The position numbers and the translations under genes are program-made. Under the pieces are notes generated by a model. It made no database searches. It was not told the origin of the DNA and saw only the letters and a program-made list of their open reading frames with translations. 46,948 nt of DNA from Gnetum montanum (taxonomy: Eukaryota; Streptophyta; Gnetopsida; Gnetales; Gnetaceae): NCBI GenBank assembly GCA_015680685.1, contig MNCI01034690.1, positions 367,418 through 414,365 on the forward strand, written 5' to 3'. Positions 32,701 to 42,220 of this stretch are shown in pieces (within the stretch, counting starts at the first letter, position 1; the number at the start of each line of letters is the position of its first letter).

Positions 32701-35700
32701 GCAAGAATCCTTTTGTCTCTGGCAGTTAATTATGATTGGCCTTTAAAGCAATTTGATGTCAAAAATGCTTTCCTACATGGGGACTTAGAAGAGGAAATTT
32801 ACATGGAGATTCCACTAGGCTATAATCAGAATATGGCCTCAAACAAGGTATGCAAATTAAAGAAAGTATTGTACGGTTTAAAGCACTCACCTAGGGCCTA
32901 GTTTGGAAGGTTGAGGAAGGTGATGATTGGAATGGGCTACAAACAGAGTCAAGGAGACCATACCTTGTTTATTTGACACATTGACTCAGAGGGAGTCATT
33001 GCCCTTATTGTGTATGTTGATGATATTGTAGTAACAAGAAATGATCATAGGGAGATAGAGAGAGTGGTTAAGCACTTGGCAAAGGAGTTCGAGATAAAGG
33101 ACTTGGAAAATTTGAAGTATTTCCTAGGTATAGAAGTGGCACGGTCAAAGCAAGGAATTTTCATGAGCCAAAAAAAATATGCCCTAGATCTTCTAAGAGA
33201 CACAAGGAAATTAGTTTGCAAAGCATCAAGCACACTTATGGATCCCAATCATAAGCTTGGAGAAGCAAAGGAAGATGTGGCCATCGACAAAGAAATTTAT
33301 CAAAGATTGGTTTGTAGGCTTATTTATCTATCCCATACGTGACCTAATATAGCCTATTTAGTGAGTGTGGTAAGCCAATTCATGCACAATCCTAAGGAGG
33401 TTCACTCACAGGCAGTCTATCACATCCTGCACTATCTAAAAGGGTCTCTAGGTAAAGGTATCTTATTCAAGAAAAGTGATAGACTCACACCAGAGGCTTA
33501 TACGGACATAGACTATGCAAGCTTAGTCACAGATAGGAGATCCACTACCGAGTATTGTACCTTTGTTGAAGGAAATCTAATCACCTAGAGGAGCAAGAAG
33601 CAAAATGTAGTAGTAAGATCTAGTGCTAAATTTGAATTCAGAGCAATGACATAAGGAATATGCGAATTGTTATGGCTGCAAGGAACAGTGATGTATCTTT
33701 TTGTAATAGGCTCATTATCTCATCCTTTTTTCACATGCGCAAACTAGCTAAGATAGCATTGTTATAGCTTATAAAATAGAAGCCACTCCATATCTTTTTC
33801 TAATGTCAATAGAGTGCAATTTATCTTTTCATGTGACATTCAATATCCATATGAGCATTAGCATTTTTGCCACACTAATTTGTTATTCATGCCTCACTTT
33901 TATTGTCTAACATTTAGCACCATATAAGATAGTTGACCTAATTACTGTCCTGTAAAATTTTTCCTTTACTTTTATTGGGATTTTTTATGGCATAAAATGC
34001 AACTAACCTATCTTCATTTTGACTATCCTACCTCAATCCTATTTCTTCTATTGATATCAATTTTACCATCTAATTGGAAGATTGATCCTACGTAGCCGAA
34101 TTGTTTGCAGTGATGAACTTTTTAGCCTTAAATCATTACTTCTATTTCACTACAGTTTATACTTTTCTTGAAATTGCATTCCATATATTTTGTCTTAACT
34201 CTACTAATATTTAAGTCTTTTGATTCTAGAGCATGTCTCTACTTTTCCATTTAAAAGCAATATTTTCCTAAATTGGATCCACCAGCACAATATCATTTGC
34301 ACATAGCATACACCAAGGCATTTCATTCTATATTTCCTTTGTTAATTTATCCATAACAATAGCAAATAAGTATGAGCTAAGTGCAAAGCCTTGATATTGA
34401 CCTACTATGATTAGAAAATTAGATGTGATTCCATAAGCTATTTTGATTCTAGTAGTAGTTCTTTCATACATGTCTTGAATCACTTTAATATATTTATTAG
34501 GGATTTTTGTCCTTCACAAGGCCCACCAAATAATATCTCTAGGTGCTCTATCATATGCTTTTTCCAAAACAATGAAGATCATATTTTTTTTTTTTTCGAG
34601 AAAGAGGTCGGGATTATATTAAAGGAGCAAAAGTATATTACAAAGATTACATGCGATTACAAGCGGTGGGCCTCATGGAGAGGTCCAACCGAGAGGGGAG
34701 GGCCCCCGAACCACAGAAANTATATTTTCTAAATTTCTCCATTAATTGTTGTATCAAGAAAATAGCTTTTATAGCAGATCTCCTTGGCATAAATCCAAAT
34801 TGATTTTGGTTACGATTGATTCAAGTCTGAGATGCTGCTCAATGACTCTCTCCCAAAGCTTCATAGTATGGCTCATTAGCTTGATCCCTCAATAGTTTAT
34901 CCAGTTTTTTTACATCCCCTTTATTCTTGTAAATTGAACATCAATGTATACTATGATTGCATCTAATATTTTAAAAGAAGACACTACATAGATATCTAAG
35001 TACTAGACTTAGTGTCTCAGTTTTGGTCATTGATAACATAGATGTTCATAAAGGTCCTTGAACATTAGTTTTAGGAAAACATCTCATTTTTATTCTCTCA
35101 TTTCTTTTTGATTGTTTTGTATGGTGCAAAAACATTGTGCTTGAGATCGCTATATATTTAGCAGTTCACAAAGTTGGATCCATATTATAGCTCTTTGCTT
35201 TGATGCCAAGCTCTTGGGCATAATGGGATGTCATCTACACACTTACCGTATATGGTGTTTTTCCTCTCATAGTATCAATTGAAAATCATAAGCTGGGTTT
35301 TGTTCAGTAATAGTAAATGTATTATCCAATTACGGAGTTTGAATATATATTTTGTTTTTTTTTCTGGTTTTCTGAATTCAACAAAATTACATATTGCATT
35401 TTATAAACATTATCTACTCACAATATTTGATTATGAAGCAAAACCTCCTTTTCCCCCGAGTATCTGCCTCATTTTCTATGTTTTTTCTGTAATTTAGGCA
35501 ATGTGTAATTGCCAGAGAGATGACGAAATGGCATGAAGAGGTATGACTTGGTAGTTTTCAACATGTACTGCAAGAGAGTTCATTGTTTCTAGCGTAGAAA
35601 TTATGACAGTTGCTATATAATGTTGTGCCATTTGCAGTTTTGACTCTGTATTATGTCCTTGTATGTGTGGGTTTCGCATCTTCAGGAATTAATAACTGAC

Positions 35701-36208
35701 ACATTTCATTTAGCAGTTGCAAAGCCTGTTTTGTTGTTCTTTTATTTTAGTTTCCAAAAGCTCACTCTGGAAATCACCTTCTACTTCTAGTTCTGGCGTG
35801 GTAGTCTTGAAGAAGCAAAGTTGGAATTTTCCAAACGCAATCCTAAAGGAGAGATTACATTACTTATCCAGGGAGCTCAAGATAGTTCTTCTGATATTCT
35901 AACAGAGGAAGAATTAGAATGTGAATTGCAAGCTTTGCTTTCAGGAGGCCATACCCTATCGGAGGTATTATTTTGTTGAGTGTGAATAAACAAAAAAGTT
36001 TAGTATTTGGAGACTAGATTTTGTAAATGTGAGCACTTTTCCAACTGCTTAATAATATATTTGCTTTGTTTCCATAAATTTGTTTCTTTTCTGTTGCTTT
36101 ATGATAACATGTATAATCTTTCAGGCTGTCAGGATCATTTCTGAAGCGTTTGCAATAAGAAGGAAGCTAGTGTATAATTTGGGATTGAAGGTGTATTCGA
36201 GGAAATAA
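17594..36208 (+). CDS. rsmI: RsmI-like rRNA 2'-O-ribose methyltransferase, 3' part, five exons, 17.5-kb intron
   Basis: Bacterial RsmI uses S-adenosylmethionine to 2'-O-methylate C1402 of 16S rRNA; a nuclear plant copy is expected to act in plastids or mitochondria. Exons 17594-17702, 17802-17946, 35498-35540, 35791-35964 and 36125-36208 (555 nt) join in frame at GT/AG sites to 184 codons plus TAA. Family motifs run in order: IPGPCAAITALTSSGLP, GFLPSHS, PPHKL, EEIIAVFGEDR, CVIAREMTK, EEFWRGSLEEA, GEITLLIQG and a C-terminal helix. The N-terminal roughly 110 residues, including the GTP-x-x-SDPG loop, and any transit peptide lie outside or were not found. No stop interrupts the exons. The 17,551-bp second visible intron is packed with transposons. 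Confidence 0.9.
17802..17946 (+). CDS. rsmI: RsmI-like gene, visible exon 2
   Basis: This exon follows a 99-bp intron with acceptor TGATTTTTCAG. It encodes GFLPSHSMKRKQKLIAAAKG, VLYVPPHKL and EEIIAVFGED, ending with AG of a split Arg codon at donor GTAAAT (17947), the start of the giant intron. Confidence 0.9.
17947..19019. other. Start of the giant intron: AT-rich, no element recognised
   Basis: No transposon domain or structured repeat is seen between the donor at 17947 and the truncated 5' end of LINE F near 19020. A moderate open frame at 18270-18536 has no recognisable motif and is treated as chance. Confidence 0.5.
19020..19914 (+). pseudogene. LINE F ORF2, first part: RT
   Basis: RT palm with GDPLSPYIFIIAMD and catalytic YVDD at 19157-19168. 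The thumb shows LVVNWDKSTIHFI, TSKFLTSKGRILLASSILF (19460-19510) and IIRHFIWLGRKGGTKLHLFY. The frame is broken by TAG codons, several of which sit where copies B and C have Gln or Trp. Confidence 0.75.
19915..20065 (-). repeat. Copia 1 3' LTR (151 bp)
   Basis: On the minus strand it starts TGTGGAAATCC and ends ...CTAAATAACTATA. It is 94% like the other LTR. The terminal CA of the 5' LTR is TA here, a G-to-A change on the other strand. The length is very short for a Copia LTR. Confidence 0.92.
20066..20076 (-). promoter_or_regulatory. Copia 1 polypurine tract
   Basis: The minus strand reads TTGAGGGGGAG immediately before the 3' LTR. This is the usual position of the plus-strand DNA synthesis primer. 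Confidence 0.8.
22153..24147 (+). mobile_element. LINE copy E: young GC-rich 5'-truncated insertion inside Copia 1
   Basis: A 2.0-kb L1-type insertion interrupts the integrase of Copia 1 between the codons for PLK and FGC. It starts at 22153 in the zf-RVT region and ends with family signature AATATAATCCCGAATATTTTC and poly(A) 24133-24147. The Copia sequence resumes cleanly on both sides. Only ACT (22150-22152 and 24147-24149) is duplicated, unusually short for L1-type target-primed insertion. High GC content with many CpG sites contrasts with the AT-rich host DNA and suggests a recent arrival. Confidence 0.92.
22189..23920 (+). pseudogene. LINE E ORF2 C-terminal half: zf-RVT, accessory domain, coiled coil, J-like domain
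   Basis: The zf-RVT region (22189-22467) is well kept: KIKIFLWLVRMDALPVRDLL then CPRCGAVPKTVQHFIYDC. LLWVAWKARNRIVFL leads, past one TAG, into the accessory domain (22598-23014: MGITPTFEPNCTVF, SFFSNWANDRTFF, LGVHIAGEVILP, FFDGPVPRTRSRQVL, ADLVDRFFV). A HSGLILALW segment and a Pro-rich linker follow, with a +1 shift before the coil (about 23382-23700). The J-like module starts at CPYLILGISCESSWGELR (about 23760), with HPD at 23844-23852. It lacks the last helix seen in A because sequence after RNRR is joined to the G-rich 3' UTR. TAG stops sit where copy A has CAG. Confidence 0.85.
26570..26581 (-). promoter_or_regulatory. Copia 1 primer binding site (tRNA-iMet type, mutated)
   Basis: The minus strand after the 5' LTR reads TAGTATCAAAGC. 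The common plant Copia site is TGGTATCAGAGC, so two G-to-A changes have occurred. Confidence 0.85.
26582..26732 (-). repeat. Copia 1 5' LTR (151 bp)
   Basis: On the minus strand it runs from TGTGGAAATCT to ...AATAACTACA, directly followed by the primer binding site. It pairs with the LTR at 19915-20065. Confidence 0.92.
26733..28555 (+). pseudogene. LINE F ORF2, second part: zf-RVT, accessory domain, coil, J-like module
   Basis: The zf-RVT region (26786-27070) reads KMFIWLIFQRALMVWKFLCE, with Cys/His residues degraded, and LWLLWRARNKYIFRS. The accessory domain (27116 on) reads MGMTPTFELECEVF and LWEMVSHVGW, is interrupted by a T/F-rich stretch, and then shows VPKNSSGQAPKLALL. A charged helical stretch lies at 27782-28250. 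The J-like module (28250-28480) has its Trp mutated to a stop, and its HPD reads HLD at 28372-28380, one residue longer than in other copies. The C-terminal tail NILDVIHMQEMPLCAC matches copies A-D. Confidence 0.7.
28561..29397 (+). other. Unassigned stretch ending in a poly(A) run
   Basis: After the LINE F tail, non-coding sequence continues to an A run at about 29382-29397, preceded by AAAATAAAAATGCC. Within 28960-29130 several short imperfect repeats occur (GGTTGCAAGGTGACC, GATTGCAAGCTGGTTGTGAA, CTAGTTGTGAGCTC). It could be the long 3' UTR of LINE F or a separate non-autonomous retroposon. I cannot decide. Confidence 0.35.
29398..30032. other. AT-rich intronic DNA, nothing recognised
   Basis: No element end, domain or structured repeat was seen between the poly(A) run and the Copia 2 LTR. 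Confidence 0.5.
30033..30226 (+). repeat. Copia 2 5' LTR (start tentative)
   Basis: The end ...ATTTTGTCA is fixed by the primer site that follows. The start is set at TGTGGAAA because Copia 1 LTRs begin the same way; a start at TGACAAA (30042) would give a 7-bp terminal inverted repeat. A TATA-like CTATATATAC lies at about 30156. Confidence 0.6.
30227..30238 (+). promoter_or_regulatory. Copia 2 primer binding site (tRNA-iMet type)
   Basis: TGGTGTCAGAGC matches the usual plant Copia site TGGTATCAGAGC at 11 of 12 positions. Confidence 0.85.
30247..33683 (+). pseudogene. Copia 2 gag-pol remnant
   Basis: Open blocks, in order: gag zinc knuckle WCTFCKKPRHTREMCFKLHG (30247-30690); protease IIDSRATYHMT (about 30690); preintegrase and integrase (30781-31500) with FIDDCTRVTWIF and RFRSDNAKDYFN; then TPQQNGAAERKNG (31550-31600); IFGCVLFVHIHSQ (31735 on); RT start WKNAIYVEMQTLEKNNTWEI (32460s), [20 protein letters not shown] (32683-32901) and catalytic YVDD at 33013-33024; and RNase H up to GICELLWLQ. 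The stops separating blocks sit where the family has Gln, Trp or Arg (for example NY-stop-GEP at 31650, RA-stop-FGRL at 32900 and HT-stop-PNIAY at 33340). Confidence 0.88.
33684..34970 (-). mobile_element. RTE-type LINE fragment, minus strand
   Basis: Minus-strand reading in shifting frames gives the typical plant RTE RT order: GIKLMSHTMKLWERVIEQHL (about 34900-34850), NQFGFMPRRSAIKAIFLI, EKAYDRAPRDIIWWAL (flanking 34580), YIKVIQDMYERTTTRIKIAY (about 34480), LSSYLFAIVMDKLTKEI (about 34370), CMLCANDIVLVD (catalytic ADD decayed to AND, about 34300), KNPNKSKGKILQ (about 33970) and FAHVKKG near the end. It is broken by many stops, and its 3' side meets Copia 2 at 33683/33684. A LINE tail (H) is inserted in it at 34588. 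Confidence 0.75.
34588..34720 (-). mobile_element. LINE copy H: about 130-bp 3' tail insertion
   Basis: The minus strand reads the family 3' end: GGCCCACCGCTTGTAATCGC, a spacer, TTTAATATAATCCCGACC, TCTTTCTCG and then poly(A) (T run 34584-34596 on the plus strand). The insert interrupts the RTE reading between the codons for RKY and MIF. ATATTTT occurs on both sides (34581-34587 and 34722-34728), a plausible target duplication. An ambiguous base (N) sits at 34720, at the junction. Confidence 0.8.
34971..35497. other. End of the giant intron, nothing recognised
   Basis: AT-rich sequence with no element signature leads to acceptor GTAATTTAG at 35497. Confidence 0.5.
35498..35540 (+). CDS. rsmI: RsmI-like gene, visible exon 3 (43 bp)
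   Basis: G completes the Arg codon split at 17946, then QCVIAREMTKWHEE. Its donor is GTATGA at 35541. This micro-exon is joined across the 17.5-kb intron; frame and the family motif (VxARExTK) both continue exactly. Confidence 0.9.
35791..35964 (+). CDS. rsmI: RsmI-like gene, visible exon 4
   Basis: It follows a 250-bp intron with acceptor TTCTAG. It encodes FWRGSLEEAKLEFSKRNPKG, then EITLLIQGAQ and a variable Ser/Glu segment to TLSE. Phase is 0 at both ends, with donor GTATTA. Confidence 0.9.
36125..36208 (+). CDS. rsmI: RsmI-like gene, last exon with stop
   Basis: It follows a 160-bp intron with acceptor TTTCAG. It encodes AVRIISEAFAIRRKLVYNLG, then LKVYSRK and TAA (36206-36208). This matches the C-terminal helix of the family (AAxxAxxxxxxRxxxYxLAL-like). 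Confidence 0.88.
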   Translation, partial: AVRIISEAFAIRRKLVYNLGLKVYSRK

Positions 36209-37575
36209 AAAACAGAAAAAAAAAAAAGAATTACAATGTGGACTGTCCATTAGTCCAGTATTTTTCTTAGGCTGGTTTTTGAGTGATCTAGAATCCTTGA
36301 GTTTGTGTTCTATTTTTCAAAGAAGAAGATTTATCAACTTTGTAATGGAAATGTGAAAGTCTTCGAAGCTTATTAAAGAAATTAGAAACGTTAGGGAAAG
36401 GAATGGAATTTTGCGTAAGTAGGTAGTTTCAATGATTTCAATATAATTGTACTTGTTAAATTTTACTAAGTTATTTAAGAATTTGCTGCCTGAGTTTTGT
36501 ATAACTGCCTCACTTTTGTGATTACATTTTATACATCACCATATGTTCTTACATGGTCATATAATGCAAAAGAGACTATAGTTTAATAAGCTATATCATG
36601 CAAATGAGACTATAGTTTAATTAGTAAGCTTATTGCTTTGTACGCAACCAGTTGCAAACAAAGTTCTACTTGTTCTGGTGATTTTACTACATAGTTAACT
36701 TGTTTTTGCAGCTGTTAGAAGCAACGATGATGTATTTCATAATGATAACTTTGATCTAGAATGTAACAATTTATAGTAAGAACTTGAAACTGTTTTGACT
36801 GTCTATGGCTTTAGGACATATAGTCAATGCTATACTTTAGTAGAATGTAGGTAGAATAAAAGTGCCGTTTAAGTTTGATTCGAACTTGCAATATATAGCT
36901 TGCATAATAGTTGTGGTAAAGTTTTTTTTTTTTTTTCGTTTTAATATTTTGTCTTGTTTTTTAATACCATGTACAAGTTAGTACTTTGGTAAGTTAAAAA
37001 GTTAAAGGTTGTGAGCTTGAACCTTAAGGTTACAAGTATGCTTTGTTGTTGTTGCAAAGTGATATTGGTGTGATTGTATTTTTTTTTTTTTTGTCTTGAA
37101 AGGGATAGGTGTTTTATTGTTTTGTTGTAAAGTGATGTTGACATGGTTGTTTATGGTTTGGATAAGGATGGATGGGTCTCAAGGTTAGAACACATGATCC
37201 ATTGTATCTAATTGAAATTATGCAAGTGGTGGAAATTAGTAAGTGTGGGCATGTGCTTTACGTATGGGGAGTTTTGTGTGTGTTTTTTTATCTTTTTGGT
37301 TTGAGAAAGTCTTGGGATTAAATCATGTGAAAAATATAAAACCTATATAGGGGATGTAAGCAATCCAACAATCAAGACTTATAGGAAAGAAACACCCCCA
37401 TCATAATATTGATGAAGTAGCCTTATAGGTCAAGCCTTTGAGGCATGGAGTTAAAAGAACTACCATTCTCCAATTTATAGTCAAAGTAATATGCCTAGAA
37501 AGACCTTGAAATTTGACACATCTACGACAAAAACCTGACATCATTAAGCTAGAGGAATAGAGTGACAAATATAAG
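36209..37575. other. 3' UTR and downstream flank of the RsmI-like gene
   Basis: No coding region is seen. AATAAA occurs over the stop codon (36204-36209) and again at 36855-36860, but neither can be assigned as the real polyadenylation signal. A T15 run lies at about 36921 and a T14 run at about 37078. The stretch 36980-37040 has a faint tRNA-like order. Confidence 0.4.
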
Positions 37576-38147
37576 TGTTGGGAAAAAGAGGGCACACCAC
37601 CATGAATTTGCTTATGCAGTATTTTCCCACTTGTGTGTTAAAAGTGGGATATAAACTAATAGAGTAGACGGTGGAAGTAAAGTGCAAAATAATAGTACAC
37701 AATAACACAAAGATTTACATGGTTGACCATGGGCCAAACTTTGAATAAATATTCTTTTACTAACAAATGGTAGGAATACAAAATGTCTCTCTAGTTAATT
37801 ACTAGAGGCATACAAAATTGACACACCCTCAACAAAAAATATTCTTGGAATAACATGGAGAAATCTCACATCCCTTTAGGAAAAATTTCTAGAAACCCAA
37901 GCTCATAAGGCTTGTTTTTGTTTCTCTTCCTTTGGCCTCTCTTTATCACTTTGGTCATTGGCTTTTCTTCCGCCCTTGTTTCCATTGTCATTTCCCTTGG
38001 ATTTATAGTCAAGGGAAATTGCCTGTGTTGCCTAACTTAGGCAACCTTTTTTGAGGGTTGCCTAACTTAGCAGGCACCCTTCCTTCCCCTCTTATCTATT
38101 TAGATTAATGTGATATGGGCTTCATGTTGGAGGGACCCACACAATCA
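37576..38147 (-). repeat. Copia 3 3' LTR
   Basis: The minus strand runs from TGATTGTGTGGG to CCCAACA. It contains repeated GTTGCCTAACTTAG motifs (about 38028-38075) that are partly duplicated further in the other LTR. Confidence 0.9.
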
Positions 38148-38160
38148 ATCTCCTCCTCCC
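38148..38160 (-). promoter_or_regulatory. Copia 3 polypurine tract
   Basis: The minus strand reads GGGAGGAGGAGAT directly before the 3' LTR. Confidence 0.8.
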
Positions 38161-38307
38161 GACTACATGAAGGGCGTAGCCATTCTAGCAATTTCTTGAC
38201 AAATCTTAATCTTATCCTTTGTTATTGTTTTTGTCATCATATCCAAACCATTCACTTGTGTGAATCTTCTCCATTTCCAATTACTTGGAATTTAATACAT
38301 CTTGTAT

Positions 38308-41300
38308 CTAGTGATACCTCACATCAATATGCTTTGACCTTGAATGAAAAGAAGCATTTTTATTGAGATGTATAGTGCTTTGACTATCACAATACAAGAT
38401 ATACCTATTTTGTTGGCACCCAAGCTCTTGTAGGAATTTCTTCATCCACAGTAATTCCTTGCTAACTTCAATAGTTGCAATGAACTTTGCTTCTATTGTT
38501 GAAAGCACAACACATTCACAATTTTGATTGCCAAGACACAACTCCCCCTGCAAAGGTTATCAAATAACCCAAGATGGATTTTCTAGAGTCTACATCTCCA
38601 ACCATATCAGCATCAAAATAGCCCTCTAGTTCAAGCCTTCCACTTCCAAAACAAAGTGAGAGTTTGGAATTCCTTGTAGGTACTTGAAAATCCATTTAAC
38701 TGTAGCTCAATGCCCTCCTCCTGGATTGAAGAGAAATCTACTCACAACACCAACTACATAAGCAATGTCTAGTCTTGTGCAAACCATAGCATACATCAAA
38801 CTTCTTACTGTTGAAGCATATGAAATCTTGCTCATTTCTTCCTTCTTTTCTGTGGAAGGGCATTGCTCCTTGCTCAACTTGAAGTGATTAGCAAGTGGTG
38901 AAGTTACTGGTTTAGCTTGGTTCATGTGGAATCTCTCTAGCACTTTCTCAATGTATTTCTCTTACGATAGCCATACTTTTCTAGAACTTCTATCTCAGTA
39001 AATGCTCATACCAAGGATCTGCTTAGCTAGACCCAAATCTTTCATAGCAAAACATTTCCTAAGATCCTTCTTCAAATTGTTGATCTGTTGGACATCCTTG
39101 CCAATAATCAACATATTATCTACATAAAGTAGGAGGATAAGGAAGTTTCCATCTACAAATTTCTTGACAAACACAATGATTTGCAGTAGTCTTGTTGTAG
39201 TCATGCTCTATCATGAAAGACTCAAACTTCTAGTACCATTGCCGAGGTGCTTGCTTTAATCCATATAGACTCTTCTTTAGTTTGCATGTCATGTTTTCTT
39301 TTTCTTTGACTGTGAACCCATATGGTTGCTCCATATAGATCTCTTCCTCCAAATCACCATGGAGAAAGGTAGTCTTCACACCATTTGCTCAACCTCCAAG
39401 TTTAGATTTGCAACTAAACTCAAAATTGTTCTAATGGATGTCATCTTCACCACTAGTGCAAAGATTTCTTCAAAGTCAATGTCTTGCTTTTGATTAAAGC
39501 CTTTCACAACCAACCTCGTCTTATACCTTATTTCATCTCCATTAGCCTTTAGCCAGTACACCCACTTGTTCTTCAGTGCTTTTCTTCCTTTTGGTAATTC
39601 CACCAACTCATGTGTCATTCTTCTTTAATGACTACATTTATGATTGCATGGCTTTGATTCACTTCTCCTTGTATTTATCTACCAAAGCCTTGTCATAGCT
39701 TTCAGGTTCTCCCCCTTCAATCAACACCACATACTCATTAGGAGGATATTTTCTGGAAGGCTGGTGACTTCTTGTTGATCTCCTCAATGGTACTTCAACT
39801 GCATCTTGACTTTGTTGTTGACCATCATGTATGGGAGCCTAAGTACTTGTTCATTTCCACCATGATTTTATGATTTAGGTGGAAGGATAGGATCGTGATT
39901 CACCTTATCACTTTGCTCTAGTTTTTTGATCTTCTTGTTAATGTCTTTGATAAACTAATCTTCAAATAATACAATATCTTGGCTTTGGACTATTTTCTTT
40001 GTAACAGGATCAAATAATCTATAGCCAAACTCATCATTGTCATATCCTAGAAAGATGCATTCCATGGTTTTTCCATCCAGCTTGGATCTCTCATCTTTTG
40101 GGATGTGCACAAATGCTCTACAACTGAACACTTTCAAATGATCATAGGAGGCATTTTTATTATGCCATACTTTCTTTGGAATATCTCCATCCAAAGGAAT
40201 TGAGGGAGAAAGATTGATCAAATCAACAACCATCTTCACCGCTTCTCCCGAAAAGGTTTTGGGTAACTTTGCAAGTGATAGCATGCTTGTGGACTTTTTA
40301 ACAATAGTCAGGTTCATCCTTTCAACTAGACCATTCAGTCGAGGAGTCTTCTGGTGCTAGATACCATGACTCTTGCAATACTTAGAGAACGCTCCCAAGT
40401 ATTCACCTCCATTGTCTATTTTGACACACTTCAACGTCCTGCTAGTCTCTCTTTCTACGCTCATTCTACACTCAGATGGAATTGCTTGAACACATCTACC
40501 ACTTGATCTTTTGTTATCAAGGTTTATAACCACACCTTTTTGGAGTGATCATCAATAAATGTGACAAAGTAGTATGCCCCACCAAGTGATCTTGTTGGCA
40601 TAGGACCACAAATATCAAAATGCACTAGATCTAAAAATGTGCTTACTTCTATGTGGAAGTAATTTCTTGAAGGTGACTCTATGTTGCTTTTTAGCAAAAC
40701 AATCTACACAACTCTTCAAATGTGTGCCTTTCACATTCGAAAGTATATTCTTCTTGGCTAGGATATCTAGCCCCTTTTGGCTAATGTGGCCAAGCCTTTT
40801 ATGCCATAGCTTTGTTGTCACTTCATCCTCTACCACATTGATGATGTCTTTGATGACATGTGCTTGCATCATGTACAAAGAATGCTACTTCTTTCCTATG
40901 GCTACCACCAAGGAACCCTTGAAGAGTTTTCAATGTCCTTCTTTGAAGTTATTCTGGTAGCCATCATTATCTAGTTTCATCATAAATATCAAGTTTAGTT
41001 TAATATTTGAAACATGTTTGACATTTCTCAGAATTAGTCTACAACTAGTATCTATCCTCAAGCAAACATCTCCAATGTCAACTACTTTGCTTGAATAATC
41101 ATTTTCCATCTTTCCTTCACCATAGTCTCCTTGAGTGTAGGATGAGAAGAAGTCTCTTTTGGATGTCACATGAATAGAAGCACCACTATCAATTACCCAA
41201 TATGTTTCTTGGGTTGCCAAATTGACAATATCAACATTACTCATGTCTTTGAGGTTGTACGCTTCCTTATTGACAACTGAAGCCCAATCTTCAACATTCT

Positions 41301-42016
41301 CATTTGGTTGATGTTGCTGCTATTGCTCTCACTTTAGCTTTCTACAATTTTTCTTCATGTGCCCCTTCTTGCCACAGTGATAACATTCCATTTTTTTTTT
41401 TGGATTTGGACTTGCTTCTAGCATTTCCATGTTTTTCTGGATCTTTGCTTTGGCTTTTCCCCTAGTTTTCTGTAATTAGTGCCTTAGGACTAGAACTTGT
41501 GGAACCTGTTGTCTTTCTCCTAATTTCTTCATTTAGGAGATTACTCTTGATTTGGTTGAACGATACAACTCCATTTGGGGCTAAGTTTGTTATCGTCATT
41601 CTAAGTGTCTCCCAACTTTGTAACAAGGAACCAAGAATTATCAGACCTTGTAATTCTTCATCAAAGTTGATCTTCAAATCTGCAAGTTGATTCATAATGC
41701 CATGCATCTCATTGAGGGGGTTAGATATGGGAGTAGCTTCTTTGTACTTGGTGTTCATCAATTTTGTTATCAAGTACATTTTATTTCCTCTTGTCTTTCC
41801 GATATACATCTCCTCTAACTTATCCCACAAACTTTTGACAGATTTTTCTATGGAGACAAGATGATAAACATTATCATCCATCCAATGGCAAATATACCCT
41901 ACAACTTGCCTATCCAACATTTGCCACTCCTCATCATTCATTGTTGCTAGCTTTTTACTAGTGATAGGAGCATAACACTTTTTACAATATAAAAGGTCTT
42001 CCATTTCCCCTTTCAT
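38308..42016 (-). pseudogene. Copia 3 gag-pol
   Basis: Order on the minus strand: gag (42016-41462) with LWDKLEEMYIGKTRGNKMYL; zinc knuckle CYHCGKKGHMKKNC (about 41390-41340); protease WVIDSGASIHVTS with intact DSGA (41244-40930); preintegrase LWHKRLGHISQKGLDIL (40878-40615); integrase core largely shifted; integrase C-terminal FVHIPKDERSKLDGKTMECI (40317-39955); RT HELVELPKGRKALKNKWVY (39618-39376); catalytic YVDD changed to YVDN at 39115-39126; and RNase H VVLSTIEAKFIATIEVSKEL then LYCDSQSTIHLNKN (38553-38308). Stops and frameshifts separate the blocks. Confidence 0.88.
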
Positions 42017-42206
42017 AATTGATAATTTTCAAAATTCAAATAAACCATTTTACCAGTATTTATATCCACTCTATTGACTTGACTACTGTTGCTAGTGTTT
42101 TCCATAACAATAAATAGAAATATTCACAAATTTTGCAGCAAATTCCATGGGCTACAATGCCGAACTTCTACAATGTCGTTTTGCTATTTGTCATCTCTAA
42201 CTTGGT

Positions 42207-42218
42207 GCTCTGATACCA
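42207..42218 (-). promoter_or_regulatory. Copia 3 primer binding site (tRNA-iMet type)
   Basis: The minus strand reads TGGTATCAGAGC, a perfect match to the usual plant Copia site, two bases after the LTR end ACA. Confidence 0.92.
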
Positions 42219-42220
42219 GT

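Larger units (their letters stand above)
30033..33683 (+). mobile_element. Copia 2: truncated LTR retrotransposon, plus strand
   Basis: A 5' LTR, primer site, partial gag, protease, integrase, RT and the first part of RNase H are present. The element stops abruptly at 33683 inside RNase H, where an RTE-type LINE on the other strand begins, and no 3' LTR was found. Most of gag upstream of the zinc knuckle is also missing. It lies in the giant intron in the same orientation as the host gene. Confidence 0.88.

Noticed and set aside
37576-38147. Short repeats GTTGCCTAACTTAG as a possible CRISPR-like or regulatory array
   Set aside because: They are internal repeats of the Copia 3 LTR, present in both LTRs, without spacers of regular length.
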